Assembly (NCBI GenBank): GCA_036897485.1
Contig: JAYMTF010000503.1
Span: 1 to 34,873, forward strand
From: Pelargonium nanum
Taxonomy: Eukaryota > Streptophyta > Magnoliopsida > Geraniales > Geraniaceae
Reading direction: 5' to 3'
DNA: 34,873 nt
The position numbers and the translations under genes were made by a program. Shown here piece after piece: positions 9,600-19,770 of the stretch (positions within the stretch are counted from its first letter, which is position 1; each line of letters starts with the position of its first letter). A model generated the notes under the pieces. It worked only from the letters and a program-made list of their open reading frames with translations, ran no database searches and was not told where the DNA came from.

Positions 9600-11749
9600 C
9601 GTTTACTTGTAAACCAAATATATTAAGCGAATAAGAACATGTTTGGGTTACTTAATCGCTGCACTGGCTATTATTACTAGAGTTGGAAATTTGAGTTTTG
9701 TCACGTTTAATGTTATTTGTGTACATAATACGTTTAATAATCATGTTGTGTGAGTCAACACGAATACGGCACTACACATTTAGCACGTTATTATGATTGA
9801 TTTACAGTTATACTGATCAAGTGTGCGTGTCGGAAGTGCAAATATTGTGTATTATTGCATCTTATACTGAAAATGGTAAACATGTAGTATATAAATCAAT
9901 TGCCAACATTTTCCATATATTTTTAGAAATATTGTTTTAATATGAGAGTTGGTGGCGACTGGTGATGACTTTTGGGCAAAGCAAAATTGTGAAGAGGGGA
10001 AGCAAAGTAGAGCAAGCAAAGGAAGCATCAACATGCTATTGTTGAAAAACAAACAAAACAAATAGACAAATCTATTTTACATTCTCTTCTCTTCGCTGTA
10101 TGAATTGATGACGATGTTACCAAACCACTAAGCTGGCAAAATGTAGGGTCAGACCGGGTTACTGGTTGTAAGCATACAATGCAATAATTTTATAAATATA
10201 TATATAACACCAAATTTTACATGATGAAACCAACCTTAACTCGACCAATTTTGAATTGGGAGTTAGAGCTGGCAATTTGGATGCAAACCCGCCAACATCT
10301 AAAATCTAATTCAACTTAAAATCGATCTTATTCGAACTGATAAAATTCAGATCATATTAGACAAATCCGATCAAAAATCCAAATTATCACCTCCAGTAAC
10401 CATGGCCCAACATCAAGCCCTCTAGGCTCTAGCCACCTACAGAAAATTTACTGCAACACATTTACAACTATTTTGTAAAAGGGCAAGCCAAGAGCCATAA
10501 AATTCAATCTAGTCACAAGAGTTGGATCATCAAAATGCTTCCACCATATGAGGTTATGCCTTTACTATGTGACAATCAAATCTAAAGCTATTTACAAGTT
10601 GATGCCCTAATAATGAAGGTACAAAACAACAAATGGAATAATAATTAAATAAGATCTGCATAATTGCCCATCAACCAGAGTACCAAAGACAAAACAATAA
10701 CAAATCCAGTGCATGAGTCGAGTGCAAGTGAGGCAATTACAAGGCCATCCTTTTTTTTTAAATTGTAGGACCATCATCTCTTGTATGAGACTGACAACAA
10801 AAGAATCCTGAATCTGGCAGAACAAAAAGCCCAAAAGAAAAACAACAGGTAGCAGTAGTTAGCAATGTACATGGTGCTACGCACAGATAATAATATCTAA
10901 CCATCAACCAAATATTATACAAATTTAGGACTCTACTTCCTTCCTACTGTCCTCCACGCCCAACTTCATAATAAAAATACTACTTGCTTAGCTGCACAAG
11001 ATTTGTAGTTGCTCTCCCCACAACACTCACTCCAACTGCAGAGTGCTTGCTGCTTTTCATCATCATTATCCAAAATGATTCTGATTCCAACACGGACGAG
11101 GACTACCATCTACTACTCTAAACTCTTCTGAAATCTGCATTTCACAACGACCCACATTTGATTAGAAAATGCTGCCTGCTCTACTTCACAAACTAACAAC
11201 AATCTGATCATCAATATATTGCAGTGCAGCTTACAATATTTATCTCAAATGTGTCAAATTTTGGTTGCCATAAATTTAATATGGTATAACATTCAGCAAA
11301 TATTGTAGTAGAAAAACAACCATCCATATCAACCGAATAAGACAAGGCCATCTCTCAGTAAACAGAGAAACATACAGAAAACCTATGACACTTGCATCTA
11401 AAGAAAAAGTTAAACATCTTAAATTGTAGGAATCGCATTTGGGATCCCCAAGTGCAGAAACAAAAGTAATATAGCAAGAGACTAAAGATTTAATTTTTGT
11501 GCTCCAGAAGAGGCAGATCACACAGCATCCTAAATACATAACATACCCATTCCTCAGTAAAGGGCATCACAATTCTCAGCCACAATAAAGCAAAACATGG
11601 TCCAAAGTTTAAGAATAATTCTATTTTCATATGAAATCAATTTAAGTTGGCATGTCAAAACATGGTGGTCAGAGTGAGTTTCGGGTAATATCTTTAAAAA
11701 GAAAAAAACATTTCAGCTTGAATTTCATTCTTTTTTGAAATAAAACTCA
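9600..11749. other. Intergenic spacer, no gene recognised
   Basis: This is AT-rich sequence without a recognisable protein. About 9680-9800 contains CACGTTTAAT and TGAGTCAACACGAATACGGCAC, similar in style to the GTGTTGACACG-type dispersed repeat seen again at 29430-29660 and 31920-32130. About 10260-10390 (starting GAGCTGGCAATTTGGATG) resembles degenerate dispersed plant repeat sequence. The part at 10900-11200 has a less skewed composition but stops in all frames, so it could be untranslated exon sequence at most. Confidence 0.4.
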
Positions 11750-12312
11750 ATTTGATCCTTGAACTTTTGCATTTGAACTGAAATTGGTCCCTGAACTTCG
11801 TTTACCCTAAAACAGTCCTTTCGTATTTCGACCCAAATTGATCCTTGATGTTATCACCGTTAACTTTTCCGTTAAAAATGATGACGTGGCAAAGTGTAAT
11901 ATTGAAAAGAAAAAAAAATGTTGACATGGCAACCACATGCCAAAATAGGTGAATTTAAGATTTTTGAACCAACCAAGCCACAAGCATTTTTTAAAGAAAA
12001 ATAAATGCAATAGACTTGTGCTATGAGACACATGGCTTTATCACTTATTTTAATTAAAAATTAAAAGCATATCACTAATCATCTAAAGACACATAATGCT
12101 TAAGTATTATTTTAAATTAAATAGGTGTCACGTAAATGATTATTCTTTTAGAATATTATATTTTGCCACATAAGCATTTTTAACGGCAAAGTTAACTGAT
12201 GTTGACGGTAAGGACCAACTTAGGTCCAACTACTAAAGTTGAGGGAGTCTTCTGGGATAAAAAAAAGTTTAGGGACTAACTTGGGTTCAATCACGAAAGT
12301 TCAGTAAACAAA
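11750..12312. mobile_element. Foldback/MITE-like element with ~145-bp inverted arms
   Basis: The left arm (about 11755-11895) and the right arm (about 12170-12312) are imperfect inverted repeats. The left reads GGTCCCTGAACTT, then CCGTTAACTTTTCCGTTAAA, then GACGTGGCAAA. The right, on the opposite strand, reads AGTCCCTAAACTT, then CAGTTAACTTTGCCGTTAAA, then TATGTGGCAAA. The centre (about 270 bp) is AT-rich and has no coding capacity. Such GTTAAC/CCGTTAAAA-armed non-autonomous elements are common in plant genomes and are often grouped with Mutator-like or foldback DNA elements. I could not fix the exact ends or a target-site duplication. Confidence 0.65.
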
Positions 12313-13319
12313 AGAAATCTGAAACAGAATTTATTTTTTTATAATTATAACACTAAGGTTTTAGGGCCATACCAACAATGTCCTGAAACCTAGAGCACAT
12401 CACTCATGTGCTCATTACAGTACTAAATAAACCCCCTCTGGATGATGTGAAATGTACAGAAAAACCTCCAAGGACAACTAACTGAAATAAAAAGAGGGAA
12501 AAAGTAAACCTTGAAGCCATATGAACAAAGTGGAGAACAGAAAGGCATTTCACTATTAGAAAACAGTTGTATTTATTATATTCTTCACGCCCATTGTAGT
12601 TATACACAGGCTATGACCCACATTCATCATTTCTCTCTTATTTTATTCAGTTTCACCCATGACTGAAAAATAGCTAGCAAAATCAAGAAATGATGAAAGA
12701 AGCAAAATCTTCAAAAAAAAAAGTAGCTGAAACCCAAAGCAACCACCAACAATGACACACAAATGTCAAAGAGATAGATAATCATACAAATGAAATTTCA
12801 CTTCTGGTAAATATGTTGGATTTTTTGAAGTTGCACTTCAGTATGTGACCCCCTAACTAGAAGTGAAATGCCAAAAAATATCTCTAATCAGTTAGACACA
12901 AATTTAAAAAATGAGTGAAAGTCAAATTCAATTAGTTTTTTAAAATAAAATAAAAGACAAAAGAAAAAGGAAATAAAAAGTCTCGTTAGCTAACATAATC
13001 AAACAAATCCCTCACCAAAGCTACACAGCAGAAACCCCTCATCAGCATCTAAGTGCTCCACAAACACCCTGATGAATGATCAAATATAAATAGAACACCA
13101 AACCATCAGGGCATTGCAGATAGCATACTTGGCTTAGGGGCTAAAAGATTAGGCTAGGCTGATAAGTACAAAAAGGTCAAAATTGACTTTGATTCGGTTT
13201 CATATCCTTCACAATTTTTATCAATAAAACTAGGCACAGATTGACTGAACAGTAAAAAAAAAAAAACATGAACTTTGCAACAAAGTGCACAATACATCAT
13301 CATACCTCAGACAAAACAC
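12313..13319. other. Spacer and 3' flank of the GTE4-like gene
   Basis: AT-rich sequence follows the stop codon of the BET gene (which ends at 13320 on the minus strand). The 200-300 bp nearest to it are likely its 3' UTR. The rest shows no conserved reading frame. A local repeat of AACTAGAAGTGAAAT / GAAATTTCACTTCTGGT type at about 12792-12870 could form a weak hairpin. Confidence 0.45.
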
Positions 13320-15997
13320 TCAAGATCTAGGTGAATGCCCTGCATCAGATCCAGATGCCGAGGAACTATCACTGTCAGAATCTGCAATAACACATACAGG
13401 GGAAAAGAAACAAGTTGAGTCCAAAAAACATTACGAGTCAATTGCATAAAAGTTATATGACTATTAAAGTTATAATTTTAACAGTACCACTTGATGAAGA
13501 TCCAGAGTCACTGCTCGAGCTGCTTGAACTACTTGATCCACTCACATTATCCCCCTGTTTAGCCCCCTGAACAGGTGAGGAAGCTGAAACATTCCTCTCA
13601 TCTGCTTGAAAAAAGAAGTGATATGAACCTATCAATTCATATATTTACCAACTGGCATAATAACTTTTCATGCTTAAAAACATTTTTACCTGTCCTGATC
13701 TCCTTCGGTGCTACTGCTACAGCGGGAGATGGGTTCTAAAACATACAAAAAGCCATGTATTAGACAAACCATGATTGTCTAGAGGGAAAAAGAAAGAAAG
13801 TATAAAGGGGGTCGAAATTGAAAAATAAAAATTTAAGCCATACCTTATCTTGGACATTCTGTGCAGCACCCGCTCTGGCTTGAATTGCAAGTTCTGCTTT
13901 CCTCTTGTTCTTGCTCAAACCCTTCTTGTAGTTAGTTACAAACCTATCAAGCTCCCAAAGAGTCTCGGCATCAACTCTATCAATATCTACTTCAATTTCA
14001 TCATCATGTTGAAGAACAGCGGAATTCCTCTTTTTGATGATCTGCACAATATTGTCCAGCTTTTCTGAAGGCAAACTCTGAAGGTTTGTGCTCAATTTCT
14101 GCTTCTCCTCATAGGTCATATCCCTTTTATTGAGATCCTTTGCCTTAGGCTTCTTTGGAGCGGGTGTCCTACTTGAAGGAGTTGTACTCATGGGTTTAAG
14201 CTTTGGATCAACAGAATGACTCAAAGATTCTGATCTGTCAAAAATCCTTCTCATATCAAGAGGAGGTGGCCGCGGCAGTGGCAGAGGAGCATATCTTGAT
14301 TGAGGTGTAGGGAGACTCGCCTCATAATCTTGATGGAATCTCATCTCTCGATTATAATCAGACTCTATAATGGCCCACCTATCCTCAAATATCTTAGATA
14401 GCTGCTCAGCCATCACATGAACATCTTGACCCTTGGGGTTATAGGTCATGGCATTGCGAAATGTAAGTCTGACGTCTTCTGCGAATTCTTTAGGAGATTT
14501 ATACCAATTCTTGTTCAGCCTTGATTTCACAGTACCCAAGTCCATTGGGTGCTTAATAATGATGTGGTAATCATGCAGCAAAAGAGCTTCTGCATCAACA
14601 GGGGAATTAAAAACCCAACCATGTTTGTGCTTCATCAATTTTTCAAGCAACGAGCTGCAACTCTTGAAAAACTTGGTGCCCATCCCAAAGCCATTCACTA
14701 ATTCAGACCCTCCATGTTTCTTCCCATTCAATTTTGACTTCTTGTTGCTTTCTGCAGGAGGAAACTTGTCTTTGGCAAGCAAGAATTCTGAATTTCGATA
14801 GTATGGGTTCGCCTTTGGTGTTCTCTTCTCTTTCTCCACATTATCACTCAGCACACCCTGACTATTCTCCAACACCGATACACGCAGATGGTTCAATGGC
14901 CTAGCAGTCTCCCGGGTAATAATGCCTACTGAAGCCACCTCTGAATGAACCCTGTTAGTTCCATTATCAACAACCTCATTAGTAGAGACATGGGAATTAA
15001 TAAACCCACCACCAATCTCCCCTTCTTTCGCTTCAATCCTCTTCACCAATGTCCTCACCATATTCAGCTCACTCTCAAGCTTCCTCCGCAGGTCACGTAT
15101 CTCCTGCTTCGACCTGGACCCTGACCCTGAACCCAGATTGATCTTAACCCTACCCTCCAACCCCTGCTTGACAGAGCCATTTACAGGCTCCTGAGTACTG
15201 GGTGCTGACTCCTGCTGCCGATTCAAGCTAGACGAGTCTTCAGACAGCGCCCGTGAAATGAGCTGCTCCTGCTGTGGCACTAAAGTGACATCTTTGTCGG
15301 GTAGGGTGTTCAACTGCGGCTCTGGCTCATTCTCTTGTTCTTGCTCTTGCTCTTGCTCTAGCTCCTGCGGCGGCTCCAAAGTGACATCTTTAGAAGCTAT
15401 GGGTTGCAACTGCGGGTCTGGCTCATTCTCTCGTTCATGTTCTTGCCCTTGCTCGTGCGGCCGCACCAAAGTGACATCTTTAGCCGATAGAGTTTGCAAC
15501 TGCAGCTCTGGTTCATTCGCTTGCTCTTGCTCCTGCACTTTCTCTTGCTCCGGCTCCGGTTCCGGCTCAAGCAGTTGTTCTGGTTCTGGTTCCGGCGCAG
15601 GCTCTGGCTCTGCCTCTGGCTGTGTTTCTGGAACCGGCTCTGGCTGTGGTTCTGCAACCGGCTCTGGCTGTGGTTCTGGAACCGACTCTGGCTGCAGCAA
15701 ATTGTTATCGGTCTGGTTGTTGTTGTTGTCGTGCTTATTGTTGTTTACTTCCTTATTGGTGGTGGGGGCGGTGGTTATATTCTCGTTGCTTTTGTTATTT
15801 TTGTCGTTATTGGTACCGTCGGTTGTTGTGGTAGCGGTGGCGGTCGTGTCGACGGCTGCGGTGGTGGTGGTGGCGTTAGGGTTTGCAACGTTCTTCTTGG
15901 GACCCTTGAAAGCTTTCCTCGTGTAGACCTTGCTCTCCGTATACCTCTGTCTCTCCCTAGATCCATCATTCCCACCAACAATAGGCCCCGAAGCCAT
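13320..15997 (-). CDS. GTE4: GTE4-like BET protein: bromodomain plus NET domain
   Basis: Four exons on the minus strand: 15997-13844, 13735-13690, 13601-13488 and 13381-13320. All introns are GT-AG and in frame, giving 791 residues. ATG 15997 is the first ATG of the frame. The N-terminus includes RYTESKVYTRKAFKGPKK. Residues about 99-260 are Pro/Glu/Gln-rich low-complexity sequence. Then follow a coiled-coil-like stretch (ELNMVRTLVKRIEAKEGEIG), a bromodomain (about 440-548, with HPMDLGTVKSRL and the acetyl-lysine-contacting Asn in TYNPKGQDV), a NET domain (about 623-690, MTYEEKQKLSTNLQSLP) and a Ser/Asp-rich tail. BET proteins bind acetylated histone tails and help transcription; GTE4 in Arabidopsis supports cell-cycle and root-meristem activity. 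Length, N-terminus and nearby CLE genes favour GTE4 over the shorter GTE3/5. Confidence 0.92.
15260..15705 (-). repeat. Coding Pro/Glu/Gln low-complexity and triplicated KDVTL repeat in GTE4
   Basis: On the minus strand the frame first runs through PEPQPEPVAEPQPEPVPETQ-type sequence. It then carries three imperfect copies of a unit of roughly 30 residues: NEPELQLQTLSAKDVTLV, NEPDPQLQPIASKDVTLE and NEPEPQLNTLPDKDVTLV, separated by Glu/Gln runs. It is likely disordered and length-variable between alleles. The same DNA gives a long open plus-strand frame rich in Cys, Ser and Gly, which is a shadow. Confidence 0.75.
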
Positions 15998-16410
15998 ACG
16001 TGTACCTTCGGAAACCCGACTTCCTAGCTCCAATCCGCCAATTCTGCACCCCCAAAACCTAGGGTTTTTCGATTCCGATCAAAACACCCACAAACAGAAG
16101 CCCTAATTCCACGAACAACACAAAAATTCCAAAATTAGGGTTTCAGCGAACCCCGATCTACCGCACCCCTCTGCTCTCTCCCTCTCTACATACACATAAT
16201 TGGACCTATAGCTCCAGCTTTATGCAAAATAATATACACACAGAGACGATAAACAGTAGGGTTTCGAGCTCGTTACCTTTCTTCGTCTTCTCTGTGTTTC
16301 GATTTCTCAGATCTTCTCTTTCGCTTTCTCTCTCTAGACTTTCTCGCTCTCCCCCACTTTCTCTCTCTAAAAGCAAGAAAGTTTTTTTCTCGGTCCTTTC
16401 TCTCTCTATA
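15998..16410 (-). promoter_or_regulatory. GTE4 5' leader with telo-boxes and GA-rich tract
   Basis: On the transcribed strand AAACCCTA telo-box motifs occur at 16060-16067, 16135-16143 and 16257-16264. A GA-rich tract (CT-rich on plus, about 16308-16405) lies further upstream. Telo-boxes and GAGA motifs are typical of plant growth-related promoters and of Polycomb-associated leaders. A good donor (AAAG|GTAACG at 16277/16276) and a plausible acceptor (GGGTGCAG at about 16046) suggest a 5' UTR intron of about 230 bp; this is not proven. Confidence 0.45.
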
Positions 16411-19400
16411 TCCTTATCTTACAGGTGTACGGTTGGTGTGCCTCCGTGTGACGTAGTACCTTCCACCAAGCGTGTGGCTGCACTTTAAGAGCCGTACTCG
16501 GTAAGTATCAGAGCGCTACTGATGTGGCCTTGACTCACACCATATAGTGGAGCGTGGGAAGCGACATCCAATTAGAGGGGACAGTGTGCGGCGCGTGGTC
16601 CCGTGTGCGAGTGGGATTGGGTAGCCAACTGCTGCGAAGGAAATTTTTGTTTGTGACATTTAGAGGGGATCCCAGCCGCTGGACTGGCGCGTGCATAATA
16701 CACACCAGCAAAAAAACCATACAGAAAAAATACATCAGTGTCTTACACAACAATTTTTAAACTTTTTAAAAAAGTTATACACAAAAAATATACTAACGGT
16801 TGTTTTTATATGCAGTCCTTAATAAGAGTTTTATTTTGTTTTTAAACTTTTAGAGGGGGTCATATTTATTAGTATTTGCTTTTAGATACACTATTGTCAT
16901 GCTATTAGAATTTGAAGAGTTAAAAGATAAAATTATAAAATTATAATTAGAGACTGAATTAAGAAAATAAAAAAATCTTTGAACAGCACCTCTCACATAA
17001 AATGTGAATTTCATTAAATGTTTGTCAAAAAGTAGGCTGAAATAGTTAGAAGTATTTAAAGAAAAAAAAAAGAGGAAAGAATTTGTCAACGCTACAATCT
17101 CTCTTGAATTTTATAGGTTTCCACATGTGACATGCTAACTTGTCATGTCTTCAGCATAGTCTAGATATGTAACTTGGAGAAGAATCCACTTCAAATTATT
17201 CATATATTTTGGCCATGGACACAATTTTATTTTTAACTATGAGCTTTTTAAAGTGAGTTTAGATCAATACAAATTTAGCACATTTAAATCATAGCAACCT
17301 AAGATTAATCTTCATTCGAGTTTGGAAGAACCACAAAGACAACAAATTCTCACATCGGATATCGATCGACCTTGTTTCTAGCTATTCTAGAAAGTCCTTG
17401 TTTTTTCGAATAAAAACTCGCTATCCTTAGTTTGGAAAATTAAGATCTTTATTGTGTTACTCAATTATTTGAATGACTCTAAGGGTGGCTATTTTCTTTC
17501 TTTGATGACAATTATGTGTTTCAAGGATCTCTATTTGCTACTTTATAGATCCAAGATTATGCTTGATTACTGCTCCTAATCGAGCAAGTTTTAGCTTTTG
17601 CTCCAAAGCTACTTAATTTCAAGGCGTGTCCACGATTTGAATCAAGAAAATTCGACTTTTTTGAATGTTTCTCTAAGAGGAGAGGTTGAATTGAGCGAGA
17701 CGTTCAAGAACACTTCTACACAAGTAAATGATGAAATCAAAGTTCCTTTCAAAAGTTAACTACCATCACAAATCAGTCATCATGGCAATTATTTACTACG
17801 AGTTGGCATTTACGGTATATAGAACACAAAAATGGCATTTAAGAGCAATGTTGTTTTACATACACTCAATCTCTCAAGTCAAAGGCAACTTAATTATGGA
17901 AATAGCAATGGCAACTGCAACACATATTGCTGCATATGCCAAAGAGGATATTTTTATTATTTTATAATTATGTGCATTTTACTAATACTAGTTTTTCTTC
18001 ATTTGTTATTAAATTTGATAATAAAAAATGCATAAAATATTCTTATTGCCCACATGATAGGTTCCACGTGGTTAAGCAAATATAAAATTTTAAATAATAA
18101 CATTAAAGTATATAGCAGGGTTAGTAGTTTGTTGTTTGGATTTGTTCTAATTGGCTTATCCAACTGTATTTTTGTTGCGAATAATGTCTGAGGTAGGTGG
18201 AGAATCTGCACCTAGGAATCATATTAATCTTTTATTTATTTTTAATTGCTCATAACTCATCGTTTGCTAAGATATATTGGACAACTGTCACCACTCCAAT
18301 AGTCCAATCAGTTTAATTTATTGGGTGGAAGGTTTTTGTTTTCCCCATTCGACCTTTATGGCTATCCAAGAAAATTGCTTTACTTATTTTTATAAAAGAG
18401 TGATTACACATAATTAGCACGTTAGTAAATTTTATTTATAAACACATTATTAGGATTACAAATTAATGTCATGTTATTTACAATATCTGTTCATTATTGT
18501 CAAAAAATTGTAAATTTTGAAAGGATTAAAAAAACAAAGTAAAAATCTATATATATATATATATATATACATGGATATTAATATGTTTTATTATGCTCTA
18601 AAAAAGCAAAATTGAGCTTTCTTTCAAAGAAGAAGAAGTAAAACTAAGCATTTTTCTATCATATCAATGGTGCTCTCTAGTGCTACAAGAATTGTTTTCA
18701 ATGTGGCATTGTGGCAATAACGTGAAGGTCGAGGGCAACCATGATGTCATCTCAATGTGGCAATAATGCCTTTGCTCTTGGAGACTCAAGTCAAGGTTCC
18801 AAGGTGGAGCTCGCTAAATGGTTTAATTCGAGAGATTACCAGTAGAACGTATTTTGGTCGATATACGACGTATAACTTGAACATTTGTAGAACTTTGAAA
18901 AGTATATTACTGTAGATGTGACTCTTTTCGGTCTAGTTGTGTTGGTCGGTCCAAGTCATGTCATGGGATCTTGACGACACATCGACTCATGTAAAAATGA
19001 ATATTAAAGTCAAATCCACGTATGACCGTATCTCATAATTCACAAAGGTTGACCATCGCAAGGATAGTCCTCATGGAGTCTTCTTCAAAAGGCTCTTAAC
19101 ACCACGCGTAGCTCTAAGAAGAAGCCTCCAGAGCTCCCAATATGGCCATCCAATTCATGTGTTGCTGATTATTTTTAGTGGTAAAATATTCAATATGCAA
19201 TTGTTTTGCTATTTTGGTAAGATTTTGGAAAAGGAATTAAGAAGATGGAAGGACAATTGAGAGTACAATTTGTTCATTCCTTTTACACCACATATACTCA
19301 TTCTAAACAATATAATAGTTCAGCATCAAAATAAAGAGAAGAAACACTATAAATACTAGTTTGATGCTGTCCCGGGTTTTATACATGGAACTTATCATCA

Positions 19401-19454
19401 TCTGGATTGACCGTGCAAGATAAGTATTGATGCTGAACAAGACAGCAACAAGAA
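16411..19454. other. Large intergenic spacer, no gene recognised
   Basis: The first 300 bp (to about 16700) are GC-richer and probably belong to the GTE4 promoter. The rest is AT-rich, with short open frames only and none resembling a known protein. A (TA)10 microsatellite lies at 18549-18569. The stretch at about 18700-19150 is less AT-rich and carries many stops in all frames, so it may be an old repeat remnant. Confidence 0.4.
18549..18569. repeat. (TA)10 microsatellite
   Basis: An uninterrupted run of about ten TA dinucleotides. It is probably length-variable. No functional role is visible. Confidence 0.9.
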
Positions 19455-19685
19455 CTAGTGATGCTCGGGATCGGGCCCTCCGGGGGACACTCTGTCAGCT
19501 GCCCCATTGTTACCTGTGGCTATTCGTTTGTAGTACTCCAACTTGGTCTTATCATACCCTAATTCGCGTAGAAGAAAGCGGTGTTTCATGATGTCCAGTG
19601 ATTGAGATGTCTCCACCATGAATATCATCAGAAAGACGATCAAGAACGAAGCCAGTGTCCGCGTTGCAGCTGCAATATTTGCCAT
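19455..19685 (-). CDS. CLE signalling peptide precursor (RVSPGGPDPEHH)
   Basis: Intronless, 76 residues. An N-terminal hydrophobic signal peptide (about 6-30) is followed by a variable region with RFLLRELGYDKTKLEYYKR, and the 12-residue CLE motif RVSPGGPDPEHH (65-76) ends exactly at the stop. CLE peptides are cut out, hydroxylated and arabinosylated on Pro, and perceived by CLV1/BAM-type receptor kinases. The motif is closest to the CLE5/6 class (RVSPGGPDPQHH from memory), but position 10 is Glu instead of Gln or Arg. The variable region resembles that of the CLE gene at 22330-22557 (FLLRELGYDKTKLEYY versus FLFRRLGYSKSKMEHF), so the two are tandem paralogues. A TATA box lies at 19763-19770. 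ATG 19685 is the only sensible start. Confidence 0.93.
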   Translation of the reverse strand: MANIAAATRTLASFLIVFLMIFMVETSQSLDIMKHRFLLRELGYDKTKLEYYKRIATGNNGAADRVSPGGPDPEHH

Positions 19686-19762
19686 GAAATTAATGGTTGA
19701 TTAGGTTTAAAGGTTTGAGAAGTGTTGATCAGATGAAGTAGATAGGTCACCATCTGCAGTTA

Positions 19763-19770
19763 CTTATATA
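19763..19770 (-). promoter_or_regulatory. TATA box of the first CLE gene
   Basis: TATATAAG on the minus strand, about 80 bp upstream of the ATG at 19685. Spacing is normal for a short plant 5' UTR. Confidence 0.55.

Noticed and set aside
15258..15926. 222-codon plus-strand frame rich in Cys, Ser, Gly and Val over the GTE4 gene
   Set aside because: It is the antisense of the Pro/Glu/Gln/Thr low-complexity part of GTE4 exon 1; composition is an artefact of the repeats and it matches no Cys-rich protein family.
16222..16488. 88-codon plus-strand Ser/Leu-rich frame
   Set aside because: It is the antisense of the GA-rich GTE4 leader; simple CT repeats make Ser/Leu runs.
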